Shown here: one piece after another, positions 15,893 to 25,051 of the stretch
Position numbering within the stretch: the stretch's first letter is position 1
Layout: every line of letters starts with the position of its first letter
Assembly (NCBI GenBank): GCA_965228265.1
Contig: OZ245804.1
Location: 2,480,001-2,544,000 of the forward strand
Reading direction: 5' to 3'
Length of the DNA: 64,000 nt
DNA from: GCA-2732755 sp965228265
Lineage (GTDB): Bacteria > Planctomycetota > Phycisphaerae > Phycisphaerales > UBA1924
Made by a program: the position numbers and the translations under genes
The notes under the pieces: generated by a model
What the model was told of the DNA's origin: nothing
The model's input: the letters and a program-made list of their open reading frames with translations, nothing else
The model's database searches: none

Positions 15893-18307
15893 TCACGGCC
15901 CGATCCGCGCCCGCACGGCTTCGAGGTCGCGGCGGATGGCCTGATTCTCGGGAGCCAGTTCTGCCGCACGCTGGAGCGATTGGAGCGCCAGATCGAACCG
16001 TCCGCTTGATGCACTGGCCATCCCGAGATCGCGCAGGATCACCGGCGAATCCGGGCTCAGCGCAGCCGCCCTTTCCAGCGCAGCAAGACCGATATCCCGG
16101 ATGGCTTCGCTCTGAGTCTGAAATCCAGCAATGGTGATCGACTCACCGAGCGACAGGAGCACCCACGGGTCGCTGTCCGCCAGGCCCGTCGCCTTCTCAA
16201 AGTGTGAAGCTGCAGCCTGCTGGTCTCCGCTGCTCAATACAAACTGACCGAGTGCTTCGTGGGCCACAGGCGATTCAGGATTCGCATCACAAGCGGCCTG
16301 CAAGACGCCTCTTGCTCGCTCCAGATCGCCGAGGACCATCCAAAGCGATGAAAGCACCCGAGCAGCCGGCACACGTTTCGCATCCGGTTCCTCAGAGAAT
16401 CGATCCAGCAGAGCGACCGCGTCGTCCCGCTTCCCGAGTTTCAACAGCACGCGTACCCCGACAATCCCGGTCTCAAGATCCGTGATGTCCTGGAAGTCGG
16501 GCAGCCTCTCGATCGCGCGTGCCCGCTGACCCGTGGCGATGTCATACTCGATGGCTTGAAGCAGCACCCGTGTGTTGCCCGGCTCAGCCGACAAGACCTC
16601 TTCCCAGAATGCGTCCGCCTCCCGGGTCGAACCATTGGCAAGGCGCACTTTGCGCATCGCGATCTCTGGGAGCAGACCCGCCAGCTCGGGATGTCGCTGC
16701 TGCGAGACGACCAAAGCATCGATCTGCTCCTCGTCGCTCGCACCGCGAATTTCCATGAGCGATAGGTACTGGCGCACCAATTCCTCGCTCGGGTTGCCTT
16801 TCTCCAGTATCCGACCAAGCACCCGCTCGGCCAATTCTGTCTCGCCCGCGATGAGCGCCAGATAGGCGTACTCCCTGTTCTGCTCGGCGTTGAGCGCCCA
16901 GCCGATTCGCTCCGAGAGTTCAAATCGACGCATGCCGCTCTCGGCAAGACTCGCCGTTCTGGGAGTCGGCTCGTACTCGGCGCGGAACACGACGCCGATC
17001 GGCACATCGATACGTTCGTGCGCGAGCCTCGCGGCGTAGCGGAGCGAATTCACCCCCCCACTCCAGACCGCCGAGCCCGCCACCAGCAGAATCACCGGCA
17101 CCGAAAGAACCCCGGCAGCCTTGATTCTGCCCTTCGATTTCAACACGAGTGACTGCACACGCACATTGGGCCGGGTCAACATCGACCAGCCCTTCCACAC
17201 GATGAATGCACCAACCCCCGCCATGCCCGCGGCCATGAGCATGGGCACAAGACTGAACATACCCCGATACCCGAGGAACATCGCGACAAAGATCACGGCA
17301 AGCGCGATCTCCTCGGGCCAGGTGAGGTCGTACCGCTTCGGATTGCGTTTGTTCCCGGACTGCCTCGCCTTTGCCTCATCTCCACTCGGCTTGCGCAAGA
17401 CCGCGGGTGTTGTGAATGCGAAACTCAGCGCATCGTTCGGGCAGGCGCTCACGCAATCCATGCATTTCATGCACCCCGGGTCCATGACCATGCCGAAGTC
17501 ACGGATCTCTTCGTGCACGCGCACATTGGAAGTACAGACCGCCGTGCAATGGCCGCAACTCTGGCAGTTGTCATTGACAACGATGCGTCCGGGGCTGACC
17601 TTGTCAACGACGCCGAAGATCCCACCGTACGGGCAGCCGTAGGTGCAGAAGCCCTTGCTCCCTAGGAAATAGACCGCCGCGAACCCGATGACGAGAAAGA
17701 ACGGGATCGCGATATACCAGGGCGGGAATGTCGCCCAGAAGTCCGTGACGATCAGCTCGGACGCAAAGCCGTGGAACTCGGCGACCTCGCGGAGCCACGC
17801 GGGTCTTTCAATCCCCATTGCATTGAGCGCCGGGAAGAGTGCCACGCGTTTGAACGTGGGCCAGACGAACATATAGAGACCGAAACCGAGCGGCGCCCAT
17901 ACGAGCAGTCGCGAGCGGAAAGGCTTGGGCCGAACGCCGATCTTGTTCATCATCCAGGTGCAGAGATCCTGCAGCGCGACGACGTGGCAGCCCCAGCCAC
18001 AGAAGTACCGCCCGAAGATGAGCGTTGCGAGTATCGCCACGACGAAGAAGACAAACCCCGCGTTGATCTCGCCCAGTTCGAGTGTCTGCATCGATTCGCT
18101 GGGTTCGACGGGAGACACTGTCGAACCGGCAACCACCCACTGGACAATGTGCGCCGCGATGAGCAGGTGAACCACGATCAGCACAGCCGCCCGCCAACGA
18201 CCCATCCGAGAACTCGGCTTCGCTTTCGCAGACCCGCCGTCCACAACCGGGAGCGAGACGTTCCGCCTGGCCGGGGTACAGCTCCTGGATGTCGCGTGGT
18301 TACTCAT
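15893..18307 (-). CDS. NapH/NosR-like membrane ferredoxin fused to TPR domain
   Basis: A predicted 804-residue polytopic membrane iron-sulfur protein. The N-terminal half has membrane helices, the FCGWGC (about 102-107) and FCTYGCP (about 220-226) motifs of the NapH/NosR/CcoG group, and two 4Fe-4S motifs, CQSCGHCTAVC (about 248-258) and CMKCMDCVSACP (about 279-290). Such proteins pass electrons from the quinone pool. Four further hydrophobic segments follow, then a C-terminal region of about 350 residues built of TPR-like helix pairs (for example LAALERAAALSPDSPVILRD). The ATG at 18307 is used because the codons upstream begin with GTG and add a non-conserved tail. The electron acceptor is unknown. 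Confidence 0.75.
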   Translation of the reverse strand: MSNHATSRSCTPARRNVSLPVVDGGSAKAKPSSRMGRWRAAVLIVVHLLIAAHIVQWVVAGSTVSPVEPSESMQTLELGEINAGFVFFVVAILATLIFGRYFCGWGCHVVALQDLCTWMMNKIGVRPKPFRSRLLVWAPLGFGLYMFVWPTFKRVALFPALNAMGIERPAWLREVAEFHGFASELIVTDFWATFPPWYIAIPFFLVIGFAAVYFLGSKGFCTYGCPYGGIFGVVDKVSPGRIVVNDNCQSCGHCTAVCTSNVRVHEEIRDFGMVMDPGCMKCMDCVSACPNDALSFAFTTPAVLRKPSGDEAKARQSGNKRNPKRYDLTWPEEIALAVIFVAMFLGYRGMFSLVPMLMAAGMAGVGAFIVWKGWSMLTRPNVRVQSLVLKSKGRIKAAGVLSVPVILLVAGSAVWSGGVNSLRYAARLAHERIDVPIGVVFRAEYEPTPRTASLAESGMRRFELSERIGWALNAEQNREYAYLALIAGETELAERVLGRILEKGNPSEELVRQYLSLMEIRGASDEEQIDALVVSQQRHPELAGLLPEIAMRKVRLANGSTREADAFWEEVLSAEPGNTRVLLQAIEYDIATGQRARAIERLPDFQDITDLETGIVGVRVLLKLGKRDDAVALLDRFSEEPDAKRVPAARVLSSLWMVLGDLERARGVLQAACDANPESPVAHEALGQFVLSSGDQQAAASHFEKATGLADSDPWVLLSLGESITIAGFQTQSEAIRDIGLAALERAAALSPDSPVILRDLGMASASSGRFDLALQSLQRAAELAPENQAIRRDLEAVRARIGP

Positions 18308-18386
18308 CGTCTGGTGCTCAGCGCCCGAGCAATAGTACACGGGCCCGGAGCATCATCGGCATTCCGGGAGGTCCCCGACACGGTTC

Positions 18387-20219
18387 TCAGACCCTCGCCT
18401 CGAGATCTTCCCACCGCTCATAGAGCCGCGAAACCGCCTCCTGGGCTTCGCTCAGCTCGTGGCAGACCTTGGCCATTCTGGTGTGATCCGCGATCACATC
18501 CGGCATCCCGAGCTGCTTCTGGGCTTTTGCCACTCGCGCCTCGGCCTCGGCGATCTTGTCCTCGATCTGCTCGTACTCGCGCTTTTCGTGGTAGCTCAAA
18601 CCCTTTTTGGTCGTCTTGGGTTTGAAACCACCCGACTTCTGTTTCTTCTCAACCGTCACCGGCTTGCGCACGGTCGCGTTGAGCGCCTGATCCAGACTCG
18701 CGTAGACGCCCGATCCGCCGCTGCCATCGAGTGCGACGTAACTCGTCGCCAACCGATCGAGCATCGCGCGGTCGTGGGTCACCAGAACCAACGCGCCCGG
18801 GAAGTCTTCGAGCGCTTCCTCGAGCACCTCAAGCGTCGGGATATCAAGATCGTTCGTCGGCTCGTCGAGTACCAGGACGTCGGCGGGCTGGAGCATGATG
18901 CGGGCGATGTGGATGCGCGCCAGCTCGCCGCCGCTGAGTGACTTGACGGGCTGGTCGAGCTGGTACTCCTGAAAGAGGAACCGCTTTGCCCAGCCCGCGA
19001 CGTGGATGGACTTTCCCCGGAAACTCAGCTGCTCGGCGCCGGGGGAGAGCGCTGTGCGCAGGGGCGTCTCCGGATCGAACGATTCGCGGTACTGGCTGAA
19101 CAGCACCATCTGAGGCTCGGGGTCGGCCAGCTTGATCGACCCCGCGTCCGGCTCGAGCTCGCCGGTCAGCACGCGGATCAGGGTTGTCTTGCCGCTGCCG
19201 TTGGGCCCGAGCAGCCCGACGCATTCGCCCGGCGTGAGGAGCACATCGAGGTCGGCAAAGAGCTTCTTCCCGCCGAGCGACTTGCCCAGCCCCTGCCCGT
19301 CGAGCAGTTTCCGTGTACGCCGACCGGAGGCATTGAAGTCAAGATTCGCGCCTCTACGGCCCGCGGCCTGATTCCTCTGGCGGATCTGCTCCAGCTCAGC
19401 CATGCGGTCATGGCTGGCGTCGATACGCCCCTTGGCCTTGGTCTGCCGACCCTGCGGCCCGCGCGAGAGCCAGTCGAGATCCTTGCGCACCTGACCTGCC
19501 AGGGCCTGCTCGATCTTGGCCTGCGAGTCGAGGTGTTCCTGCTTTCGGCGCAGGAACTCGGTGTAGTTGCCTTTCACGGAGAACATGTGTCCCGGGTAAG
19601 CCGGGCTGATCTCAACAATGCGCGTGGCGACACTCTCGAGAAAGGCACGATCGTGCGTGACAAAGATGGCTGCGCTCGCGGAGGCATCACCCGCCGACTT
19701 GCTGACCAGCTCTTCGAGCCACCGGATTCCGACCAGATCGAGGTGGTTCGTGGGCTCGTCGAGCATGATAAGGTCCGGTTGACCCGCCACCTGCCCGAGA
19801 GCGCGGGCAACCGCCAGGCGTTTGCGCCACCCACCGGACAGCCTTGCGGCCTCGATATCGAGGTGGATCTGGTCAAACCCCGCACGCCCCAGCAGCACGT
19901 CGGCCAGGATCTCGGCCTCGTACTCGTCATGCACCCCCACAGCCCCCATCGCCGAGGCGGTCACGATCTCGCGTGGGGACTTGCCCGGCTCAAAGGTGTC
20001 GTCCTGCGGGACATAGACAGCCCTCAGCCCCGGGGGGGTGACAATCTGCCCCCCGTCGGGAGGCATCAGCCCCGCCAGCACCTTGAGCAGCGTGCTCTTG
20101 CCTGCGCCATTCGGCCCGATGACACCGATGCGGTCACCCGCCTCGATCGAGATCGAGACCTGCGAGAACAGCCGTTTCAGCCCGAGTGTCTTGGAGATAT
20201 CCGTCGCGTTGAGCAGCAC
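18387..20219 (-). CDS. uup: ABC-F family ATPase (Uup-like)
   Basis: A 610-residue soluble protein with two ABC ATPase cassettes and no membrane domain. Cassette 1 has GPNGAGKST (about 35-43) and LSGGWRKRLAVARAL; cassette 2 has GPNGSGKTT and LSGGELARIHIARIM. Between them lies the basic linker region typical of ABC-F translation factors. The C-terminal ~90 residues form a charged coiled coil (YHEKREYEQIEDKIAEAEAR), which favours a Uup-like member. ABC-F proteins bind the ribosomal E site or DNA. It lies 47 bp after cheB on the same strand and may be cotranscribed with it, but no functional link is implied. Confidence 0.85.
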   Translation of the reverse strand: MLLNATDISKTLGLKRLFSQVSISIEAGDRIGVIGPNGAGKSTLLKVLAGLMPPDGGQIVTPPGLRAVYVPQDDTFEPGKSPREIVTASAMGAVGVHDEYEAEILADVLLGRAGFDQIHLDIEAARLSGGWRKRLAVARALGQVAGQPDLIMLDEPTNHLDLVGIRWLEELVSKSAGDASASAAIFVTHDRAFLESVATRIVEISPAYPGHMFSVKGNYTEFLRRKQEHLDSQAKIEQALAGQVRKDLDWLSRGPQGRQTKAKGRIDASHDRMAELEQIRQRNQAAGRRGANLDFNASGRRTRKLLDGQGLGKSLGGKKLFADLDVLLTPGECVGLLGPNGSGKTTLIRVLTGELEPDAGSIKLADPEPQMVLFSQYRESFDPETPLRTALSPGAEQLSFRGKSIHVAGWAKRFLFQEYQLDQPVKSLSGGELARIHIARIMLQPADVLVLDEPTNDLDIPTLEVLEEALEDFPGALVLVTHDRAMLDRLATSYVALDGSGGSGVYASLDQALNATVRKPVTVEKKQKSGGFKPKTTKKGLSYHEKREYEQIEDKIAEAEARVAKAQKQLGMPDVIADHTRMAKVCHELSEAQEAVSRLYERWEDLEARV

Positions 20220-20266
20220 TCATCCATCTCTCTCGGCACCATCGCCGACCGGATGGTAGTGCGGCT

Positions 20267-21337
20267 TCAGGCCGCTTTGGCTTTGAGCTTGCCCGCAGCA
20301 AAATCAACGATCTGATTCGGGATCTCAGAAAGCGGGCAGACCGCCACCGCACCGCCCAGCTCGATCGCCTCGCGGGGCATCCCGAAGACAACACAGGAGT
20401 CCTTGTCCTGAGCGACCGTGTAAGCCCCGGCGTCCCGCAGCGTCTTGAGTCCCTGGGCACCGTCGTTGCCCATGCCCGTCATGATGATGCCCATCGCATT
20501 CCGCCCCGCGTGCTCGGCGGTCGATTCGAACAGTACCTCCACCGAGGGCCTGTGCCTGCACACCCGTGGCCCGTCCGTCACGCGGACGATGTACCGGGCC
20601 CCGTCGCGAGCGAGACGCATGTGCTTGTTCCCCGGCGCCAGAAGCGCAAGGCCCGTCAGCACCGAGTCCCCGTCTTTGGCCTCACGGACCTCGATCTCGC
20701 ACTGCTCGTTGAGCCTGGCTGCGAAGGTAGCGGTGAAACCCTCAGGCATGTGCTGGGTCATCACGATGCCCGGCGTCTGCCTGGGCAGCACGCTCAGCAC
20801 GGAACGGAGCGCTTCGGTGCCACCGGTCGAGGTCCCCATCGCGATGACTTTGTGCGTCGTCTCGACAGAGGCAAGACTGGGCGGCGCGATGAGTTTCTGT
20901 CCCGAACTCGCATCGAGATCCGGGCGCTTCTCCGGCACGGGGTGCTTGGCCGCGTCCTTGATGATCCGCCCGATCTCGGCGGCCATATCCCCCACCGAGT
21001 ACGCCACCGCAGGCTTGGCGACGACACCGAACGCCCCCGCCTCCAGGCACGCGATCGCTGTGTCGCACCCGCGTTGGGTGATCGAACTGACGACAATGGT
21101 GCGCACGGGATGGAACTTCATCAGCTTGCGCAGGAACGTCAGGCCGTCCATCCGGGGCATCTCGATGTCGAGCGTGATCACGTCCGGTTTGAGTGCCATG
21201 ATCTTGTCGCGAGCCACAAACGGATCGGGTGCAACGCCAACAACTTCGATACCGGGAATCGTGTTCAGATTGTTCTTGAGTGCCTGCCGAACAACCGACG
21301 AGTCATCGACAATCAGCACACGTACCGGATTCGACAT
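20267..21337 (-). CDS. cheB: Chemotaxis protein-glutamate methylesterase CheB
   Basis: CheB removes methyl groups from, and deamidates, chemoreceptors after phosphorylation by CheA. This 356-residue protein has an N-terminal receiver domain (DD at 11-12, phospho-acceptor D57 in LDIEMPRMDG, K108 in VAKPA). A linker leads to the esterase domain with GTSTGGTEAL (serine), MTQHMPEGF (histidine) and MGNDGAQGL (aspartate), the complete triad. The ATG at 21337 follows AAAGGA with a 9-base gap. It is the last chemotaxis gene in the cluster, 28 bp after cheX. Confidence 0.95.
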   Translation of the reverse strand: MSNPVRVLIVDDSSVVRQALKNNLNTIPGIEVVGVAPDPFVARDKIMALKPDVITLDIEMPRMDGLTFLRKLMKFHPVRTIVVSSITQRGCDTAIACLEAGAFGVVAKPAVAYSVGDMAAEIGRIIKDAAKHPVPEKRPDLDASSGQKLIAPPSLASVETTHKVIAMGTSTGGTEALRSVLSVLPRQTPGIVMTQHMPEGFTATFAARLNEQCEIEVREAKDGDSVLTGLALLAPGNKHMRLARDGARYIVRVTDGPRVCRHRPSVEVLFESTAEHAGRNAMGIIMTGMGNDGAQGLKTLRDAGAYTVAQDKDSCVVFGMPREAIELGGAVAVCPLSEIPNQIVDFAAGKLKAKAA

Positions 21338-21365
21338 GGCGCGGCGTCCTTTCACTGCACGGGTT

Positions 21366-21839
21366 TCAGGCTGCTTTCGCGTTCGCACCTTCTGCTGGCT
21401 GCCAGAAGATCTCCAGCCGCTCCCCCTCGGCATCGAGCACGCAGTGCTCACCGGGGCCTCCGCTCGGGAATTCGCCGGCCTCCACAACCTCGGGCAGCCC
21501 GAGCGAGAGCTTGCAGTGATCCCCACCCAGCGCCGACACGACCGAGCCGCCGACGATGTTCGTCAGTTCGCGGAGCGCATCAAGGCCCTCTTTCTCGATC
21601 GCGACGTCCTCGATCTCCACACCCAGCAGGCTCGAAGCCAGGCCGAGCATGAAACCGGGGCTCCCCGCCAGGTAGACGGCGCCGCTCACCGGCCCCGAAT
21701 ACTTGATCCGCGTGTACCACTCGCTCTGATCGAGTTCGTCGAGGAACTCGCTGTCGGCCGGCTCAGCGGAGACGAAGGCGGTACGCTCAAGGGCCTCGAT
21801 CGCCATATCACCAAGCATGTCCTGATTAAATTCGCTCAC
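21366..21839 (-). CDS. CheX/CheC-family chemotaxis protein
   Basis: A 157-residue cytoplasmic protein. It has the CheX-like pattern: a central GPVSGAVYLAGSPGFMLGLASSLLG segment and ALRELTNIVGGSVVSALGG (about 88-106), matching the E-x-x-N phosphatase helix of CheC/CheX proteins (E90 and N93 approximately). These enzymes dephosphorylate CheY-P. The last residues form an acidic, proline-containing tail. Its start codon overlaps the cheY stop by 4 bp, so the response regulator and its likely phosphatase are translated together. Confidence 0.75.
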   Translation of the reverse strand: MSEFNQDMLGDMAIEALERTAFVSAEPADSEFLDELDQSEWYTRIKYSGPVSGAVYLAGSPGFMLGLASSLLGVEIEDVAIEKEGLDALRELTNIVGGSVVSALGGDHCKLSLGLPEVVEAGEFPSGGPGEHCVLDAEGERLEIFWQPAEGANAKAA

Positions 21840-22219
21840 AGCTTCACCCCCAGGTTGTTGACGATGATCTTGCGCAGGTCCTCGGGCTCGAAGGGCTTGT
21901 GAAGCACCTCGATCACACCGAGCTCGCGCATCCGGTTCAGCCTGTCCTCGTTGCTCTCGGTGCTCACGACCACGACGGCTACGTCTTCGAGCTCCGGCTG
22001 CTTGCGCAGTTCCTGAGCGAACTCCTCGCCGTTCATCACGGGCATGTTCAGATCGAGCAGCACCATGTCCACCCAGATCGTGGACATGAGCTCGAGCGCT
22101 TCCTTGCCGTTGCCCGCCTCGAAGATTCGGTCCTCTTCGAGACCGGCGAGCTTCACGACTTTCTTAATGGCAGCCCGCAGAATGGGCGAATCATCCACAA
22201 TCAGAAGATTACAGCTCAT
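21836..22219 (-). CDS. cheY: Response regulator, CheY-like single receiver domain
   Basis: A 127-residue receiver domain only. The acidic pair is D9/D10, the phospho-acceptor is D56 (LLDLNMPVMNGEEF), the switch Ser is in VVVSTES, and the conserved lysine is in LHKPF (about K108). It has no output domain, as expected for a diffusible chemotaxis regulator. It overlaps both neighbours by 4 bp. With a CheX-type phosphatase next to it, it is the probable motor- or target-binding output of the pathway. Confidence 0.9.
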   Translation of the reverse strand: MSCNLLIVDDSPILRAAIKKVVKLAGLEEDRIFEAGNGKEALELMSTIWVDMVLLDLNMPVMNGEEFAQELRKQPELEDVAVVVVSTESNEDRLNRMRELGVIEVLHKPFEPEDLRKIIVNNLGVKL

Positions 22220-23094
22220 GCTGCACTCCTTTCACTTTGACCCTTGCTCATACCGAGGGCTTCCTCAACCGATCGCACCGCAGCCCACATCGCAGCGATC
22301 TCCCGCTCGGCCTTCCGGCGTGACAGCTTCAGGGCTGTCTTGACGTGCGGCGCGAGCTCGTACTGAAGCCCGTCCTGACCAATCCCAAGCCCGGACCAGA
22401 GCGAGATGATGTCAGCCGCGTGAACGACATCCACCAGCGTGTCATGGCCTTCGCCCGGTGCCGGAGGGCAGTGGTGGAACTGAACCGCCTGCGCGATCCG
22501 CTCCGGAAGCTGCCAGTGCCTGCACAGCGCCCCGCCAACCTCCGCGTGATCGGTACCGAACGCCAGGCGTTCTGCATCGATAAAGCTTGTGGTGGGTGTG
22601 AGGTGCTGCGAGACCGACTCCGCGTAGCTCTCGCCGTACTTCTGATCGAGCACGAGCTTGCCGACATCTCGGAGCAGACCTGCGACGAAGCAGATATCGC
22701 GATCCTCTTCGCAGTGCTGCCTGGCAAGATTCTCAGCCGCCACCGCCCCGCCGATCGCGCTGCGCCACATGGCTTCACGTGACATATCGAACGCTTTGCA
22801 CGAACGCGTCACGACCTGTCCGACCTGCAGTTGGAGGACGATCTTGAGCAGCGCCTCGCTGCCAAGGCGGACGATGCTCTCACGCAGATTGAACTCGCGT
22901 CCGGGCGTGCCGTACGCAGCAGAGTTCGCGTACCGAAGCACCGTGAGGCTGAGCGCCTCATCGATGCGGACGATGTCGCTCACTTCGCCCATATCCACAT
23001 CGCGGTCACCAAGCATCGAGATCAGTCTCGACGAGGTACTCGGGAGCGTGGGGAGCGATTCGAGTCCGGAGATCAGCTCATTCAGATCGGCCAT
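22216..23094 (-). CDS. HDOD domain protein
   Basis: A 292-residue cytoplasmic protein. The HDOD domain spans about 10-210: LPSTSSRLISMLGDRDVDMGEVSDIVRIDEALSLTVLRYANSA is split by conserved loops, then SIVRLGSEALLKIVL. A partial HD-type pattern appears later (AVQFHHCPPAPGEGHD). HDOD proteins are regulatory and usually lack metal-dependent phosphodiesterase activity. They often sit in two-component and chemotaxis loci. It overlaps cheD by 13 bp and cheY by 4 bp, a position that argues for a role in this pathway. That role is inferred. Confidence 0.85.
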   Translation of the reverse strand: MADLNELISGLESLPTLPSTSSRLISMLGDRDVDMGEVSDIVRIDEALSLTVLRYANSAAYGTPGREFNLRESIVRLGSEALLKIVLQLQVGQVVTRSCKAFDMSREAMWRSAIGGAVAAENLARQHCEEDRDICFVAGLLRDVGKLVLDQKYGESYAESVSQHLTPTTSFIDAERLAFGTDHAEVGGALCRHWQLPERIAQAVQFHHCPPAPGEGHDTLVDVVHAADIISLWSGLGIGQDGLQYELAPHVKTALKLSRRKAEREIAAMWAAVRSVEEALGMSKGQSERSAA

Positions 23095-23621
23095 AGGACC
23101 TCCCCCTTTCCCCGATGACGCACAGTGACCGTGCCGTCGGCGAGTGAGAGATGAAGAGTGCGACTGTTGTTCCCGCCGGTATCGTCGGCCGAGAGAAGCA
23201 CGTTGTTTTTCCAGAAGATCTTCCTGAGAACCGTCCGGTTCCGAGAGCCGATCTTGAAATGCCCACCATCACTCAGGACTTCGGCGCCGCCCGCTGCGCA
23301 GACGATCAGATTTTCCTTGGTGGCCCCGAGTTCGTAGGCTTTCTTGAAGAGGATCGGGATACCCGTGTCGGCGAACATCGCGGGGTTGTCGGTCGCCTTC
23401 TCGCTGTTGATCTTTGAATCAGGAAGCATGAAGTGGAGCATGCCGCCGACGTGTGTTGTCGGGTCATAAATCGTCACACCGATACACGACCCGAGCGCAT
23501 GCGTCACGATCTCCGCGGCTGGCCCCTTGAGAACCACCATGTCCGCTACACCAACGACGTGTGCCTTTGGTGTCGTGCCCGATGATGCCTGATGTGCTGT
23601 GCTTGTCATCGTGGCTTTCAC
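23082..23621 (-). CDS. cheD: Chemoreceptor glutamine deamidase CheD
   Basis: CheD deamidates receptor glutamines and in some bacteria interacts with CheC. This 179-residue protein shows the catalytic pattern LGSCIGVTIYD (cysteine, about 44-54) and GGMLHFMLPDS (histidine, about 59-69), then a NAGGAE-like segment (CAAGGAEVL). The frame opens with GTG at 23621 overlapping the cheR stop; an ATG at 23609 is an equally possible start. CheD is usually found with CheB, CheR and receptors. Receptors are not in this window. Confidence 0.9.
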   Translation of the reverse strand: MKATMTSTAHQASSGTTPKAHVVGVADMVVLKGPAAEIVTHALGSCIGVTIYDPTTHVGGMLHFMLPDSKINSEKATDNPAMFADTGIPILFKKAYELGATKENLIVCAAGGAEVLSDGGHFKIGSRNRTVLRKIFWKNNVLLSADDTGGNNSRTLHLSLADGTVTVRHRGKGEVLWPI

Positions 23622-24442
23622 CTCACGTACATCGAGGGTTGGACCGTGCGAAGGCTGCTGCCGAGCGAGTTGATGGACTCTGCACTCCCAACAGCAAAGA
23701 TGCCCCCCGGCCGCAATAGATCGGCCAGACGGCCAACCAACTTCGACTTCGTCGGCTGATCAAAATAGATCATCACGTTCCGGCAGAAGATGACGTCGAA
23801 CGGCCCCTTGACAGGCCACTCCTCCATCAGGTTCAGCTGCCCGACTGTCACAAGATTGCGCACCCGTTCATTGACCCGATAGCTCGCCTGGCCATTGACA
23901 TCGACTTTCTCAAAGTGCTTCGAAAGCATCGACTTCGGCAGGTTCTCGACCATCTCCGCCGGGTAGACGCCGTCCCGGGCCTTCTGCACGGCAGTGTTGG
24001 CGAGATCCGTCGCCAGTATCTTGAAGTCCCACTGGTCGATGTCCGGCAACAAGTCGATCGCCTGGATTGCCATCGAGTAGGGCTCAGGCCCCGTCGAGCA
24101 CGCCGCCGACCAGAGTCGGATGCGCTTGCCCGGCGTGGTCAGTGTGCCCTTGGCCAGCGGGGTGTAGAACTCCCGTTCGAGGTAATCGAAATGCTGCCGC
24201 TCTCGGAAGAAGCTCGTCACGTTGGTGGACAACATGTCGAAGAGTTCGAGCAGGTCGGCGGGCGTTGCCGCGGTCTCGATGTGATCGAGATACTCCCCCA
24301 CGCCTTCATACGGCGCTTTCCGCAGATATTTCGCGAGGCGCGTCGTGACAAGCTGCATCTTCTTCTCGGAGAGATGCAGCCCCCAGTTGCGGTACGCGAT
24401 CTCAGAGACGCGCTGGAAATGCGATGTGCTGATCATGCTCAT
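23618..24442 (-). CDS. cheR: Chemotaxis protein methyltransferase CheR
   Basis: CheR methylates receptor glutamates using S-adenosylmethionine. This 274-residue protein has the small N-terminal helical domain (about 1-75), the NVTSFFRERQHFDYLE segment, and the SAM-binding RLWSAACSTGPEPYSMAI (about 118-135). FDVIFCRNVMIYFD and LRPGGIFAVGSAESI follow. All typical CheR motifs are present. It lies 26 bp downstream of cheW and overlaps cheD by 4 bp. Confidence 0.95.
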   Translation of the reverse strand: MSMISTSHFQRVSEIAYRNWGLHLSEKKMQLVTTRLAKYLRKAPYEGVGEYLDHIETAATPADLLELFDMLSTNVTSFFRERQHFDYLEREFYTPLAKGTLTTPGKRIRLWSAACSTGPEPYSMAIQAIDLLPDIDQWDFKILATDLANTAVQKARDGVYPAEMVENLPKSMLSKHFEKVDVNGQASYRVNERVRNLVTVGQLNLMEEWPVKGPFDVIFCRNVMIYFDQPTKSKLVGRLADLLRPGGIFAVGSAESINSLGSSLRTVQPSMYVR

Positions 24443-24468
24443 GGCAGGCTTCGACTCTCCCGCACGGC

Positions 24469-25032
24469 TCAGGCCGCCGCTCGTTCCTCTTCGTTCTCGC
24501 CCCGACCGATCTGAGCGAGTTGGGTGTTGGCGCCCGCCGAGAGCACCTTGTCGATATCGAGGAGGATGAGCACCTTCTCGTGATCACCCTCGGTGACCTT
24601 GCCCATGCCCATTATGTACTCGGTGTTGAGCGACCCGCCGAACTTCGGCGCCGGTTCAATCATCGACTTGCCGATGTTCTTGACCTCCCGGACCGAGTCG
24701 ACGATCACGCCCATCTCGAACTGTTCGGAGGTGCTGCTGTCGACGACCTCGACGACGATGATGCAGGTCTCTTCGTCGTACGCGACACTCTGCATGCCGA
24801 ACTTATTGCGGAGCTCGATCACGGGGATGATCTTGCCACGGAGGTTGATCACGCCCTTGACGTAGCTTGCGGTCTGCGGCAGCGGGGTAATGTCGAGCAC
24901 GCCGATGATCTCGCGGACGCGGAGGATCTCGACGCCGTACTCTTCCTTCCCGAGGCAGAACGACAGGAACTTGTCCTGGTTATCGTTGTTCTTTGCGGCA
25001 TCAACCGTTTCGGTGACATTCGTTGCAGACAT
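24469..25032 (-). CDS. cheW: Chemotaxis coupling protein CheW
   Basis: CheW bridges receptors and CheA. This 187-residue protein has the SH3-like CheW fold: FLSFCLGKEEYGVEILRVREI (split as two strands), ITPLPQTASYVKGVINLRGKIIPVIEL, then VDSVREVKNI and VLILLDIDKVL. The ATG at 25032 follows GGAG; codons upstream are not conserved. It follows cheA by 19 bp. Confidence 0.95.
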   Translation of the reverse strand: MSATNVTETVDAAKNNDNQDKFLSFCLGKEEYGVEILRVREIIGVLDITPLPQTASYVKGVINLRGKIIPVIELRNKFGMQSVAYDEETCIIVVEVVDSSTSEQFEMGVIVDSVREVKNIGKSMIEPAPKFGGSLNTEYIMGMGKVTEGDHEKVLILLDIDKVLSAGANTQLAQIGRGENEEERAAA

Positions 25033-25051
25033 GGCTCGAAGCTCCTCGTGA

